From: an uncultured Elusimicrobia bacterium
GTDB lineage: Bacteria > Elusimicrobiota > Elusimicrobia > Elusimicrobiales > UBA9959
NCBI GenBank assembly: GCA_903867985.1
Contig: CAIPTO010000043.1
Location: 1-64,000, forward strand
Direction of reading: 5' to 3'
DNA length: 64,000 bases
Below, piece after piece: positions 30,873-41,219 of this stretch. Position 1 is the stretch's first letter, and each line of letters opens with the position of its first letter. The notes below the pieces were generated by a model. The model was not told the DNA's origin. It was given only the letters and a program-made list of their open reading frames with translations, and did no database searches. Made by a program: the position numbers and the translations under genes.

Positions 30873-31062
30873 ACTAACCTGAAAGTTGCAGTTGCAACTT
30901 TCCGCCTGCACAGCAGACGCCCATTCGGGAGGTATACACCTTCTCGGACACATCGCGCATAGCGCTTGTTCCTCGACCCGCTGCTGCGGGGAATCCTGCA
31001 GAATAATTCTTTTCCCTGATTTTATCAAGGAGATATACCTTGAACTGCAGAATTCAGGCTAA
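30873..31062 (-). repeat. MITE-like dispersed repeat, copy 1
   Basis: ~190 bp, clearly alignable to 61448-61634; terminal TTAGCCTGAA/CTAACCTGAA inverted repeats; internal hairpins. Confidence 0.8.
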
Positions 31063-31808
31063 ACCACACTGAGTATTTCGCACCCATTTTCAGTTACGGC
31101 CACCGTGTGCTCAAAATGCGCGGTGCAGCTTCCGTCAGCCGAGACGGCGGTCCAGCCGTCGTTTTTGATGATGATCTCCGGCTTGCCCAGGCAAACCATG
31201 GGTTCTATCGCGAGAGTCATGCCGGCCTTAAGCGTAACCCCTGAACCGGGTTTCCCGTAGTTCGGAATCGACGGCTCCTCGTGAAGGCGGCGGCCTATAC
31301 CATGGCCGGTAAACTCTCTCACCACGGACATACCGTTCTCAATAACAAAACTTTCCACCGCGTGGGACACATCACCGAGTTTTGCCCCGCTCCTGACTTC
31401 GGACAGTGCCCTGGCGAGCGAGGCTTCCGTAACAGCCATAAGGCGCCGCATTTCCGGCTTTACGGCCCCGACTGCCACGGTAACGGCGGCATCTCCGTAA
31501 AAGCCGCGGTAGACAGCGCCAAGGTCCATGCTGACCAAGTCGCCGCTCCGTATGATCCGCTTATCACTCGGGATTCCGTGGACAACTTCCTCGTTTATTG
31601 AAACGCAAAGAGCAGCGGGGTAACCACGATAACCGAGAAAGGCGGGGACTGCTTCGCGGTTCCTGATTTCCAGTTCCGCAAATTTATTCAGTTCGGCGGT
31701 GGAAACTCCGGCACAAATCTTTTTTTTCAGGAGGGCCAGCACCTGGGCCACTATTTTGGAGGACTGCCTCATCAGCTCAAGTTCAGCCGCCGTCTTTATT
31801 TCAACCAT
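31059..31808 (-). CDS. map: Methionine aminopeptidase
   Basis: GHGIGRRLHEEPSIPNYG, VSMDLGAVYRGFYGDAAVT. Confidence 0.96.
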   Translation of the reverse strand: MVEIKTAAELELMRQSSKIVAQVLALLKKKICAGVSTAELNKFAELEIRNREAVPAFLGYRGYPAALCVSINEEVVHGIPSDKRIIRSGDLVSMDLGAVYRGFYGDAAVTVAVGAVKPEMRRLMAVTEASLARALSEVRSGAKLGDVSHAVESFVIENGMSVVREFTGHGIGRRLHEEPSIPNYGKPGSGVTLKAGMTLAIEPMVCLGKPEIIIKNDGWTAVSADGSCTAHFEHTVAVTENGCEILSVV

Positions 31809-31826
31809 TAAATTGTGCCCGCGCCG

Positions 31827-32474
31827 TCAGACGTTCTTTATTTTCAGAACTGCCGCGATTTCCTGAGTCACAGACTCTGGATCTTTGCCGCCTTTAACCA
31901 TGCAGAAATTGCCCATTCCCTTATAATACGCAACCAGCGGTTCCGTCTGGTCTTTGTAAACTAAAATCCGGCGCCGTATCACTTCAGGCTTATCATCTTC
32001 GCGCAGGATAAGTTTTTCGCCGCAGGCATCGCATAGTCCCTCTTTGACCGGCGGAGAAGTAAGCAGGTTGTATATCTTCTGGCACTTCGGACAAGTGCGC
32101 CTTGATCCGAGCCTGGCAACTACAGCCTCTTCATCCACGTCAAGGAAGATTACGGCGTCTATACCCTGAGATCTGGAGGCGAAATAATCATCCAGTTCGC
32201 GGGCCTGGTCCACTGTTCTGGGAAAGCCATCGAACAATAATCCCCTGGTCTCCGTGGCAAGCCTGGTCTTTATAACGTCAAGAACCAGCTTATCCGGCAC
32301 AAGCCTGCCTGCGGAGAGATATCCCGAAACTTCCTGCCCAAGCGCGGTCTTAGCTGAAATAGCTTCCCGAAAGATGTCTCCCGTTGATATGTGAAAAAGA
32401 GAGAATTTTTCGCTTAAAACGCTGGCCTGAGTGCCCTTGCCCGAACCCGGGTAACCCAAAAGAATGAGATTCAT
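31827..32474 (-). CDS. adk: Adenylate kinase
   Basis: LLGYPGSGKGTQA, FDGFPRTVDQA, Cys4 lid. Confidence 0.97.
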   Translation of the reverse strand: MNLILLGYPGSGKGTQASVLSEKFSLFHISTGDIFREAISAKTALGQEVSGYLSAGRLVPDKLVLDVIKTRLATETRGLLFDGFPRTVDQARELDDYFASRSQGIDAVIFLDVDEEAVVARLGSRRTCPKCQKIYNLLTSPPVKEGLCDACGEKLILREDDKPEVIRRRILVYKDQTEPLVAYYKGMGNFCMVKGGKDPESVTQEIAAVLKIKNV

Positions 32475-32692
32475 AACACTCTCCCCAAATAGTAACCGAC
32501 AAGTTAATAATTATAAAAAATTGCGGATCAGCAAATCTGTAAGTTTTAAAAGTCTCGCGGTCGGGGGTTTTAAAACAGAATCACCAGCATCTCAAAATTG
32601 CCCGCTCTTTAACTCTGCAACTTCTTTAAACTTGAACACCAGTTGTATTCGCGTAAAACTTAACATCAGGTTAGTCAGTTCAGGACCCGCTT

Positions 32693-34021
32693 TTAGCTGC
32701 CCACATTGAACCAACGCCCTTTGATCTTTGAGTTTTTATAGAAACCTTCATAGTTCCGCATTATAAGATGGGCTTCCGTCTGCGCGATAGTATCAAGCGC
32801 CACGCCGACCACGATCAGCAAAGATGTTCCCCCGAAGTAAAACGGCACATTGAGCCTGGCCCGCATATAATCGGGAAGAACCGCCAGCATCGCAACAAAA
32901 AGCGCGCCGCCGAGCGTAATCCTGTTCATAACCCACTCAATATACTGCGATGTGGGGTCTCCGGGCCTGATGCCGGGGATAAAGCCGCCCCACTTTTTCA
33001 TATTCTCAGCCAGGTCTTTGGGATTTATACTGACTGAGTTATAAAAGTAACAGAAAAATACGATCAGCGCCACATACATGAGCTGATAGGATATATTACC
33101 GTGGTTCATAAACGCCATAACCTTCTGAGCCAACGGAGAATTCGGGTTGAACTGGGTGATGGTGTACGGCACGCTTAAAAGGGAAACTGCGAATATGACC
33201 GCTATGACGCCGGACTGGTCCACTTTAAGCGGCAGGAAAGTGCTGACGCCACCGTACATCTTGCGGCCGACCTGGCGCTGCGCGTATTGAATGGGAATCT
33301 TGCGCTGCGCGGTCTCTATCCAGATAACGAGGCCGACCACCAGTAAGACTATGGCAATTATAATTATACCCGTGAGGAGACTGATTTCGTCTATCTGCAC
33401 AAGCTTGATCATGCTCCGGATAGCGCTGGGGAGACGATCCACGATACCGGCGAAAATGATCAGCGATATTCCGTTGCCGATGCCGCGCTCCGTTATCTGT
33501 TCGCCCAACCACATAACAAATACCGTGCCCGTGGTAAGAGTGAGGACTGTAACGAAATAAAAAGCCAGATCCGTGTTCGGGGCTATCGGCGCCCCGCCGG
33601 CAGGAGACATTTTAGTCAACGCTATGGTTAGACCAAGGGACTGGAAGGCGGCCAGAAAAAGTGTGAAAATCCTTGTGAACTGCGTAACTTTTCTGCGGCC
33701 CAGCTCACCCTCTTTCTGCAGGCGGTCAAGTATCGGGAAAACGTGCGCGCCCTGCACCAGGCTCATAATGATGGAGGCGTTGATATAGGGCATGACGCCC
33801 ATAGAAAAGATGGAGAATTTACCTAGTGCGCCGCCGGAAAAAATATCCAGAAAGCCCAGAAGACTGCCCTGGTTTGCCGCAAAAAGAGCCCTGAGCGCCG
33901 CGGTGTCTATGCCGGGGATCGGGATGGAAGCGCCTAACCGGTAAACGGCCAGCGCTCCTAAAACAAAAAGTATCCTTTTCTTGAGTTCCTGAATCTTGAA
34001 CAAGTCAGTTATCTGTTGCAT
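32693..34021 (-). CDS. secY: Protein translocase subunit SecY
   Basis: 10-TM SecY pattern, GIGNGISLIIFAGI; start placed at MQQITDLF. Confidence 0.97.
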   Translation of the reverse strand: MQQITDLFKIQELKKRILFVLGALAVYRLGASIPIPGIDTAALRALFAANQGSLLGFLDIFSGGALGKFSIFSMGVMPYINASIIMSLVQGAHVFPILDRLQKEGELGRRKVTQFTRIFTLFLAAFQSLGLTIALTKMSPAGGAPIAPNTDLAFYFVTVLTLTTGTVFVMWLGEQITERGIGNGISLIIFAGIVDRLPSAIRSMIKLVQIDEISLLTGIIIIAIVLLVVGLVIWIETAQRKIPIQYAQRQVGRKMYGGVSTFLPLKVDQSGVIAVIFAVSLLSVPYTITQFNPNSPLAQKVMAFMNHGNISYQLMYVALIVFFCYFYNSVSINPKDLAENMKKWGGFIPGIRPGDPTSQYIEWVMNRITLGGALFVAMLAVLPDYMRARLNVPFYFGGTSLLIVVGVALDTIAQTEAHLIMRNYEGFYKNSKIKGRWFNVGS

Positions 34022-34183
34022 TATTTGCCCCGTTGGAGTTCTCCGCGTAAGAGGGACGCGCTCCGCAAAATTATCCGGCTTAAACTTTTCCCCGGGAAAG
34101 CCCGGCACACCTCATACTAAAACTAACCCGTGACTGAGGCCCGGGGTAAGACAAAACCAACGGGCGGACAGTCCCGCGAATAG

Positions 34184-34663
34184 TTATTTTGCGGACTTGG
34201 TTTCCGGCTTCGTCTTTACGATAAGCTCGGTCTTGCCGCCGGCTTTTTCTATTTTTTCTTTAGCCGAACCGGAAAAGGCGTGGGCCTTGACCGTCAATTT
34301 TTTATTAATAATGCCGTCGCCCAGGACCTTTATCAGGTCGCCTTTCTTTATCAGCCTTTTCCTGACAAGAAGTTCCGGGGTGACTTCGGTCCCGTTTTCG
34401 AAATGTTTGTCGAGTATGGAAACGTTGGTCCATTCGTACACTACGCGGAACCGCCTGTTACTAAATCCGCTTTTGGGTATGCGCCGCAACAGCGGCATCT
34501 GACCGCCTTCAAAACCATCCCGCTTGGAGCCGCCCGCAGTGGCGTTCTGGCCTTTCTGGCCTTTGGTGGAGGTTTGGCCGTGTCCCGAACCCTGTCCGGT
34601 GCCGAGCCTTTTTTTTCTGTGAACGGAGCCCGGTTTAGGGCGGAGTTGGTGTATACCTGGCAT
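34184..34663 (-). CDS. rplO: 50S ribosomal protein L15
   Basis: GTGQGSGHGQTSTKGQKGQ. Confidence 0.96.
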   Translation of the reverse strand: MPGIHQLRPKPGSVHRKKRLGTGQGSGHGQTSTKGQKGQNATAGGSKRDGFEGGQMPLLRRIPKSGFSNRRFRVVYEWTNVSILDKHFENGTEVTPELLVRKRLIKKGDLIKVLGDGIINKKLTVKAHAFSGSAKEKIEKAGGKTELIVKTKPETKSAK

Positions 34664-34664
34664 A

Positions 34665-35231
34665 TTATTTATCTCCTCTCATCTTTAAAACTTCTTCCCG
34701 GCTGCGCAGCTGCTTCAGGGCGTTAAGAGTCGCATAAACGGTGTTGAAAGAATTTCTGCTGCCGAGGTTCTTTGTCAGAATATTCTTCACGCCGCCTGCC
34801 TCCAGCACGGCGCGCACGCCGCCGCCGGCTATCAGGCCGGTGCCGCCAACCGCCGGTTTCATCCACACATGGCCTGCGCCGAAATAGCCTTCAGCTTCGT
34901 GCGGTATAGTAGAACCTTTCAGGGGGAAAGTGATCATTTCCTTGCGGGCGCCTGCCGTGGCCTTCTGAATAGCGACCTGAACTTCGTTGGACTTGCCTAA
35001 AGCAACTCCGACCGAGCCGGCGCTGTCTCCGACCACAACAAGAGCGTTGAAGGAAAATCGTTTACCGCCCTTGACGACCTTGGTGACCCTGTTTATGGCG
35101 ACGACCACGGTCTTTTCTTCCGCGACCGGGCCTATTTCCAGCTCCAGCATCTCCACGGCGGCTACGACCTTGGACGGGCCGTCGGCGTTGAGTTCTTTTT
35201 CGGTCCTTAATTGTTTCTGATTTCTAAGCAT
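34665..35231 (-). CDS. rpsE: 30S ribosomal protein S5
   Basis: [24 protein letters not shown]. Confidence 0.96.
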   Translation of the reverse strand: MLRNQKQLRTEKELNADGPSKVVAAVEMLELEIGPVAEEKTVVVAINRVTKVVKGGKRFSFNALVVVGDSAGSVGVALGKSNEVQVAIQKATAGARKEMITFPLKGSTIPHEAEGYFGAGHVWMKPAVGGTGLIAGGGVRAVLEAGGVKNILTKNLGSRNSFNTVYATLNALKQLRSREEVLKMRGDK

Positions 35232-35361
35232 TATTCAGCTCTCCTGTAAACGTAACTACTTAGGTTGTTTAGGCTGTAGGCTGAAGGCTGTTAGCCGATC
35301 CCGCCTCTTACCTAATAGTCTAACTGCCTGCAGTCTTATAACCTGGAGCAGTGTGTTTCTG

Positions 35362-35766
35362 TTAAAACTTAAGACCGGCTTCTCTGGCCGCGTCGGCCAG
35401 CGCCTTTATCCTGCCGTGGAATATCCGGCCGCCACGATCAAAACAAACTTCCTTGACACCTTTCTCTATTGCCCTCTTGGCAACGAGCGCGCCAATAACT
35501 TTGGCGGTTTCCAGACTCTTGCCGGACTTCACTTTGCCTTTCAGCTCTTTATCCACGCTGGAGGCGCAGGCAAGGGTCAAACCCTTCGCGTCGTCAACGA
35601 CCTGGGCGTAAAGGTGCTTATCGCTCCGGTACACGCTCAGGCGGGGCCTGGTAAACGCGTTGGCCTGAAGACTTCTCCTGGTGCGATCCTTTCTGAACTG
35701 ATATCTTTCCTGTTTGCTTATCATATATGGTCTTCTTCCTTCTTGAATTGGCCGCCTGATAGCCAT
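35362..35766 (-). CDS. rplR: 50S ribosomal protein L18
   Basis: [44 protein letters not shown]. Confidence 0.96.
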   Translation of the reverse strand: MAIRRPIQEGRRPYMISKQERYQFRKDRTRRSLQANAFTRPRLSVYRSDKHLYAQVVDDAKGLTLACASSVDKELKGKVKSGKSLETAKVIGALVAKRAIEKGVKEVCFDRGGRIFHGRIKALADAAREAGLKF

Positions 35767-35837
35767 AGGCTCAGATGCGGCTCGTGCACAAGTGTTGTTT
35801 TTGAGGTGCGGGGATTAACGCCTCCCGCCCGAAAAAC

Positions 35838-36422
35838 TTATTTCTTCGCCGCGCCGGCACCGGCGGCGCCGCCTGAACTCGCACCAGCCGCGGTCTTGCC
35901 GGCCTTGCGGATGATATGCTCGCCCTGATATTTGATCCCGGTACCCTTATAGGGTTCCGGCGGTTTCACCCTTTTAATCTGGGCTGCCAGATTCCCGACC
36001 ACATCCCTGTCGATGCCGCTTATGGTAAGGATTGTCGCCTTGGGATCAAAAGTCATTTTGATGCCCTGAGGTATATCCATTATGACCGGATGAGAGAAGC
36101 CTAACTGCATGGTAAGCCTGGCCCCCTCCACCGCGCCTTTGAAACCTACGCCGTTGATCTCCATCACTTTATTAAATCCGAGCAGCACGCCGTTAACCAT
36201 GTTGTTGACCCGGGCTCTGATGGTACCGTAAAGAGCGGCCTTTCCGATCGACCCGCCGGCCACGCTTAAATTGACCTTGCCATCCTTAACCTCGGCAAGT
36301 ATACCGTCGGGAAGCGCGTAAGAAAGCTTGCCCAGCGGTCCTTCCACGAACACCTGGCCGCCTTCAACTCTGACCTTTACCTTCTCTGGAACTACTACAG
36401 GTTTTCTTCCGATTCTGCTCAT
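35838..36422 (-). CDS. rplF: 50S ribosomal protein L6
   Basis: MSRIGRKPVVVPEKV; KPPEPYKGTGIKYQGE. Confidence 0.97.
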   Translation of the reverse strand: MSRIGRKPVVVPEKVKVRVEGGQVFVEGPLGKLSYALPDGILAEVKDGKVNLSVAGGSIGKAALYGTIRARVNNMVNGVLLGFNKVMEINGVGFKGAVEGARLTMQLGFSHPVIMDIPQGIKMTFDPKATILTISGIDRDVVGNLAAQIKRVKPPEPYKGTGIKYQGEHIIRKAGKTAAGASSGGAAGAGAAKK

Positions 36423-36482
36423 AAATGTTACCTCTTAAATTAACGTTCTTTACCCCTGCCCTGAAAACCCTCTGCCCTTTTC

Positions 36483-36890
36483 TTACCACACCTGGCAGAG
36501 CACTTCACCGCCAATTTTCTGCTTCTTGGCTTCGGAGTCGGTCATCAAACCTTTGGAAGTGGAGAGTATGCTCACGCCGAAAGCGGCGCGGACCCGGGGT
36601 ATCTCATCATGAGGCCTGTAAATCCTCAAGCCCGGACGGGATACCCTTTTTATGCCAGTTATGACCGGACGCTTATCCTGTGTGTATTTCAGGGTTATCC
36701 TTATGATGCCGCGCCTGTCTATGCTCTTATCGGTCTTGGGGTCTATCACCTTGTAATTGGAAACAAAACCTTCGTCTTTAAGCAGTTTGACAACCGATGT
36801 CTTGATGTTTGAAAAAGGCACATCAACTCTCTCTTTGTTCTTCGCCACGGCATTCCGTATCGAAGTCAGCATGTTGGATATGGGGTCCAT
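36483..36890 (-). CDS. rpsH: 30S ribosomal protein S8
   Basis: DPISNMLTSIRNAVAKNKERVDVPFSN; start placed at MDPISN. Confidence 0.96.
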   Translation of the reverse strand: MDPISNMLTSIRNAVAKNKERVDVPFSNIKTSVVKLLKDEGFVSNYKVIDPKTDKSIDRRGIIRITLKYTQDKRPVITGIKRVSRPGLRIYRPHDEIPRVRAAFGVSILSTSKGLMTDSEAKKQKIGGEVLCQVW

Positions 36891-37002
36891 TCGTTTCTCC
36901 TTCAAAAAAATAAGTAAGTTATGAGTTCTAAGCCGCAAGTGGCAAGGTTTTAAAATTTAATTATTAAAACTTAATCCTTAGCACTTGCTTCTTGCCACTG
37001 CG

Positions 37003-37188
37003 CTACCAACTGGACTTCTTGAGCCCCGGTATAAGACCTTCGTGGGCCATTTTCCGGAGGCAGATTCTGCAGAGTCCGAAATCTCTGTAGTAGCCCCTGG
37101 GTCTCCCGCATATCTGACACCTGTTCCTGAAGCGCGTGGAAAACTTCTGGGGTTTGCGCATCTTCGCCATCCAAGCGTATGTTGCCAT
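37003..37188 (-). CDS. rpsN: 30S ribosomal protein S14, zinc-binding type
   Basis: [38 protein letters not shown]. Confidence 0.96.
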   Translation of the reverse strand: MATYAWMAKMRKPQKFSTRFRNRCQICGRPRGYYRDFGLCRICLRKMAHEGLIPGLKKSSW

Positions 37189-37259
37189 ATCTGCTCCTTC
37201 CTTTTGATCCTCACTGCCCTTCTCGCCTTCCGGACTTTGGAAAGCCTTCGGGCGAAACT

Positions 37260-37877
37260 TTACCGTCTAACGGCGTGTACTTCCGGCTTCTTAAAAGGCA
37301 TGCCCAGGTGCTCAAAAAGGGCTTTCGCTTTATCGTTGTCGCCGGCCGTGGTCACGAAAGTGATGTTCATGCCGCGGGCCTTGGGAGATTTTTCCTGGTT
37401 CACTTCCGGGAAAATATGATGTTCCTTGAGGCCGATATTCAGGTTGCCACGCCCGTCGAAATACCGGGGATCCACGCCCTGGAAGTCACGTATCCTGGGC
37501 ACAGAGAGCGAGATGAAACGATCCAAAAACTCGTACATCATTATACCGCGCAGCGTCACGCGGACAGCTATGGGCATGCCCTCGCGCAGCTTGAAGTTGG
37601 AAATGGACTTCTTGGCCCGCCTGATCTGGGGCGCCTGGCCGGCTATCTGGGCCAGATCTTCCTTGGCGAGGTCGAGGGCCTGAATGTTCTCCTTCGCCTC
37701 GCTCACTCCAATATTGATGACGATCTTGGTTATCTTAGGCACCGCCATAGGCGATTTAAGAGACAGATCTTTCATCAGGGCCGGGACCACAGTTTTGAGA
37801 TAAAGCTCTTTCATCCTCGGCGTATAATTCTTAGGCAGGGCCTGCTGGTTTTCTTCCTTTTTGTTTTCCTTAGTCAT
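37260..37877 (-). CDS. rplE: 50S ribosomal protein L5
   Basis: [33 protein letters not shown]. Confidence 0.96.
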   Translation of the reverse strand: MTKENKKEENQQALPKNYTPRMKELYLKTVVPALMKDLSLKSPMAVPKITKIVINIGVSEAKENIQALDLAKEDLAQIAGQAPQIRRAKKSISNFKLREGMPIAVRVTLRGIMMYEFLDRFISLSVPRIRDFQGVDPRYFDGRGNLNIGLKEHHIFPEVNQEKSPKARGMNITFVTTAGDNDKAKALFEHLGMPFKKPEVHAVRR

Positions 37878-37891
37878 TTAAAAAATACCTC

Positions 37892-38203
37892 TTATAGTAT
37901 AACTTCGCCGCACTTGCGGCAGGCGCGCATCTTATCTCCGGAGGGCGCCGTGGAGACTTTGGTCTTCACCGGCTTGGCGCACTTGGGGCAGATGATCTGC
38001 ACATTTGAAATATGTATGGAGGCTTCGAGTTTGTGGATGCCTCCAGGTTTTTCCTTGGTGGTGCGCTTGTGCTTGGATACGATATTCACGCCCATGACCA
38101 CGACTCTGTCGCTATCGGGGCGAATCTCTTTGATTTCACCCTTCTTTCCCTTATCCTTGCCGGCCATCACCATCACCATGTCTTTCTTTTTAAGTCTAAG
38201 CAT
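37892..38203 (-). CDS. rplX: 50S ribosomal protein L24
   Basis: KKDMVMVMAGKDKGKKGEI. Confidence 0.95.
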   Translation of the reverse strand: MLRLKKKDMVMVMAGKDKGKKGEIKEIRPDSDRVVVMGVNIVSKHKRTTKEKPGGIHKLEASIHISNVQIICPKCAKPVKTKVSTAPSGDKMRACRKCGEVIL

Positions 38204-38221
38204 ATTGTGTTTCCTTAACGA

Positions 38222-38590
38222 TTAAATTACTTCAGGGGCCAATGAAACTATCTTGAGGAAGTTCCTGGCTCTGAGTTCCCTGGCCACGGGACCGAATACG
38301 CGGGTGCCCCTGGGTTCGCCGTTAGCGTCTATCAGGCAGACGGCGTTGTCGTCAAAACGGATATACGAACCGTCCTTACGCCTGGATTCCTTCCTGCACC
38401 GGACAACCACGCCTTTCACGACCTCGCCTTTCTTTACGGCGCCGTGAGGAATAGCGTCCTTCACCGAGCAGACCACTATATCACCCAAAAAAGCGTAACG
38501 CCGCGTGCTGCCGCCCAGAACCATAAAACACATCAACTTTTTGGCTCCGGAATTATCCGCCACATTCAACATCGTTCTTAGCTGTATCAT
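38222..38590 (-). CDS. rplN: 50S ribosomal protein L14
   Basis: [22 protein letters not shown]. Confidence 0.97.
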   Translation of the reverse strand: MIQLRTMLNVADNSGAKKLMCFMVLGGSTRRYAFLGDIVVCSVKDAIPHGAVKKGEVVKGVVVRCRKESRRKDGSYIRFDDNAVCLIDANGEPRGTRVFGPVARELRARNFLKIVSLAPEVI

Positions 38591-38621
38591 AAAGCATTCT
38601 CCAGTTTTGCCGAGGCCCCGA

Positions 38622-38894
38622 TTAAATCCGGGCCTTTTCTATTATGCGCGAGATCCTCCACCTTTTCAGGGTGGACAGCGGTCTCGTGCTCATGATCTCT
38701 ACCGTATCGCCGGCTTTTGACTCGTTCGCCTCGTCATGGGCGTAAAATTTCTCATTGCTTCTCAGGGTCTTGGAATAAGCGCTATGGCGGGTCGTGCGTT
38801 CCACGCTTATGACGCGGGTCTTGTTCATTTTATCCGACACCACAACCCCGCGGAAAACTTTTCTGGCGTTTCTTTCAATTTTATTTTCGGTCAT
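38622..38894 (-). CDS. rpsQ: 30S ribosomal protein S17
   Basis: [29 protein letters not shown]. Confidence 0.95.
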   Translation of the reverse strand: MTENKIERNARKVFRGVVVSDKMNKTRVISVERTTRHSAYSKTLRSNEKFYAHDEANESKAGDTVEIMSTRPLSTLKRWRISRIIEKARI

Positions 38895-39127
38895 TATTTT
38901 TTCACCTCTGCCGTTTTGCCGGCGGTTTCGGCGCGCTGCTTCGCTCCGATGTATGTTTTAATCACGGCCATCTTGCGCCTTATGAGCCTGATCTCCAGCG
39001 GATTTTCAAGCGGCGAAGACGCCCTCTTGAACTTTATCTGAAAGAGGCGCTTCTCAAGGTCCCGCAGCTGGGACCTGAGTTCCGCTTCAGACATGTTCTT
39101 TAAATTCTCTTTATCTTTTCTCTTCAT
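38894..39127 (-). CDS. rpmC: 50S ribosomal protein L29
   Basis: MSEAELRSQLRDLEKRLFQIKFKRASSPLENP. Confidence 0.94.
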   Translation of the reverse strand: MKRKDKENLKNMSEAELRSQLRDLEKRLFQIKFKRASSPLENPLEIRLIRRKMAVIKTYIGAKQRAETAGKTAEVKK

Positions 39128-39182
39128 ATTTCAAACTCCGTAACCGCTCAGGTTATTTAGACTGACAACTGTCAGCCATAAG

Positions 39183-39596
39183 TTAATCGTTTCTGGCTAC
39201 AAACCTCGTCCGTATCGGCAGCTTGTGGCTGGCTCTGGTAAAAGCCGTTTTGGCGGTCAGCAGGTCCAGACCTTCAACCTCAAACAGAATCCGGCCCGGC
39301 TTAACGACCGCGACCCAATGATCCGGGGCGCCTTTACCTTTACCCATCCGGGTTTCAGCGGGGTGCTTGGTAACAGCTTTATCAGGGAATATGCGTATCC
39401 AGACCTTTCCCTTCTTTCTGACAAAGCGCATTATAGCCACGCGGCAGGCTTCTATCTGGCGGGCCGTAATCCAGCGGGGCTCAAGGGCCTTCAGTCCGTA
39501 TTCTCCGAAAACAATAACCGCGCCGCCCTTGGTATTTCCCTTTATCCGGGGAGCGGAGTGGGTCTTTCTGTATTTAACCCTTTTTGGCATCAACAT
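39183..39596 (-). CDS. rplP: 50S ribosomal protein L16
   Basis: [60 protein letters not shown]. Confidence 0.97.
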   Translation of the reverse strand: MLMPKRVKYRKTHSAPRIKGNTKGGAVIVFGEYGLKALEPRWITARQIEACRVAIMRFVRKKGKVWIRIFPDKAVTKHPAETRMGKGKGAPDHWVAVVKPGRILFEVEGLDLLTAKTAFTRASHKLPIRTRFVARND

Positions 39597-39641
39597 AGAA
39601 ATTATTCTCCTTAATAGCGTCCGGGGTGGAACTCACCCTTT

Positions 39642-40373
39642 CTACTTTGTCTCTTCCGCCGATACCGCGGCATCAATATTTACCGGAACTTCCATAGGGG
39701 TTTCGGACTGCAGCTTCTTCAGCTGTTCCATAAGCTCCCTGGGAGTCTTGGCGAAGAAAAGTTTTTTGAATATCCACACTTTTACTCCGATCTTACCCAT
39801 AGTTGTATTGGCTTCGGTTAAACCGTAATCGATGTCGGCCGACAGGGTCTGCAGGGGCACGCGGCCTTTGCGGAACCACTCGCGGCGGGCGATCTCAGAA
39901 CCGCCGAGACGGCCGGAAACCATGACTTTTATGCCTTGGGCGCCGGAGCCCATGGTGCGTTCCATGGCGCGCTTAATGGCTTTTTTATGGCCCATGCGCT
40001 TCTCAAGCTGCTGCGCGATAGACTGCCCGACCAGCCTGGGGTCCATTTCCGCGATTTTTATCTCGGAAACATTGATGAACACCTTCCTGCTGGTAAGCGC
40101 TTCAACATCCTTTTTAAGGCTCTCGATATCCATGCCGCGGCGGCCGATAACTATACCGGGGCGGGCGGTGTGAATTGTCAGTTTGAGATAGGAACCGGCT
40201 CTTTCGATACCGACCCAGCTGACCGAGGCCATCTGAAAGCGGTCGCGCACCATGCGTCTGATTTCAAAATCTTCTCCGATTAGCTCCGGCATCTTGTGCA
40301 CGGAGAACCACTTGGACTGCCAGTCTTGAATATACCCGAGCCTTATACCGCGGGGATGAATTTTTTGACCCAT
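39642..40373 (-). CDS. rpsC: 30S ribosomal protein S3
   Basis: MGQKIHPRGIRLGYIQDWQSKWF. Confidence 0.97.
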   Translation of the reverse strand: MGQKIHPRGIRLGYIQDWQSKWFSVHKMPELIGEDFEIRRMVRDRFQMASVSWVGIERAGSYLKLTIHTARPGIVIGRRGMDIESLKKDVEALTSRKVFINVSEIKIAEMDPRLVGQSIAQQLEKRMGHKKAIKRAMERTMGSGAQGIKVMVSGRLGGSEIARREWFRKGRVPLQTLSADIDYGLTEANTTMGKIGVKVWIFKKLFFAKTPRELMEQLKKLQSETPMEVPVNIDAAVSAEETK

Positions 40374-40465
40374 ATAAAGTCAGTGATTAGTGGATAATGT
40401 TTAGTGGTTAACGGTTAAAGAGTCTCCTCTGCTGTCCGCTATTCACTATTCGCTATTCGCTAGTT

Positions 40466-40822
40466 CTACTTGCCTCCTTTAGTGTCGGAAACGGTCACGG
40501 TTATATGACACATTTTCCTTTTGAACGGCATCGCTCTGCCCTGGGGACCGGGCTGAACCCTTCTCAGCATCTTCATCGGGCCCTGGTCGGCGAACGCCGA
40601 TGTTACCCATATAGCCTTAAGATCCAGTTTTTTCCCCAATTTAACCGACAGGTTGGCGCCGGCGGACTTAACAGCGTCCTGCACCAGTTCGGTAGCCCTC
40701 ATGGGAATGCTGGCCAGGATCTGCTCGGCCTGATACAGGTTCTTACCCCTGATCTGGTCAAGCAGCTGTCCGACTTTCCGGCGACCATACCTCTGATACT
40801 TCAATTTGCATATAGCTTCCAT
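40466..40822 (-). CDS. rplV: 50S ribosomal protein L22
   Basis: [22 protein letters not shown]. Confidence 0.95.
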   Translation of the reverse strand: MEAICKLKYQRYGRRKVGQLLDQIRGKNLYQAEQILASIPMRATELVQDAVKSAGANLSVKLGKKLDLKAIWVTSAFADQGPMKMLRRVQPGPQGRAMPFKRKMCHITVTVSDTKGGK

Positions 40823-40918
40823 AAAATTAGCTCCAATTAATTCAGTGATTAGCGAACAGCGGCTAGCGGATAGTGGAGGAATTACTGATCACCCGCCACT
40901 ATTCACCTGCCACTTTTA

Positions 40919-41206
40919 TTACGTCAAAGCCGTGGCTTCCTTGGTATGCGACTGGCCGTGACCCTTGAAGAGCCTGGTAAAAGAAAACTCGCCCAGCTTA
41001 TGTCCGACCATTCTCTCGGTCACATAGACCGGCAGGAACTTTCTGCCGTTATGCACCATAAAAGTCTGTCCGACGAAAGCCGGAGTGATCGTGCATGTCC
41101 TGGACCAGGTTTTAATCGGCTTTTTATCTCCGGCCTGAACCATCTTTTGCACCTTCTCGGCCAGTTTAGCGTCAACGAAAGGACCCTTTTTTGATGACCT
41201 GCTCAT
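40919..41206 (-). CDS. rpsS: 30S ribosomal protein S19
   Basis: [31 protein letters not shown]. Confidence 0.97.
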   Translation of the reverse strand: MSRSSKKGPFVDAKLAEKVQKMVQAGDKKPIKTWSRTCTITPAFVGQTFMVHNGRKFLPVYVTERMVGHKLGEFSFTRLFKGHGQSHTKEATALT

Positions 41207-41219
41207 TTAAAAACCTCCG

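Noticed and set aside
37179-38225. 348-aa plus-strand ORF
   Set aside because: Antisense to rplE and rplX, which are unambiguous.
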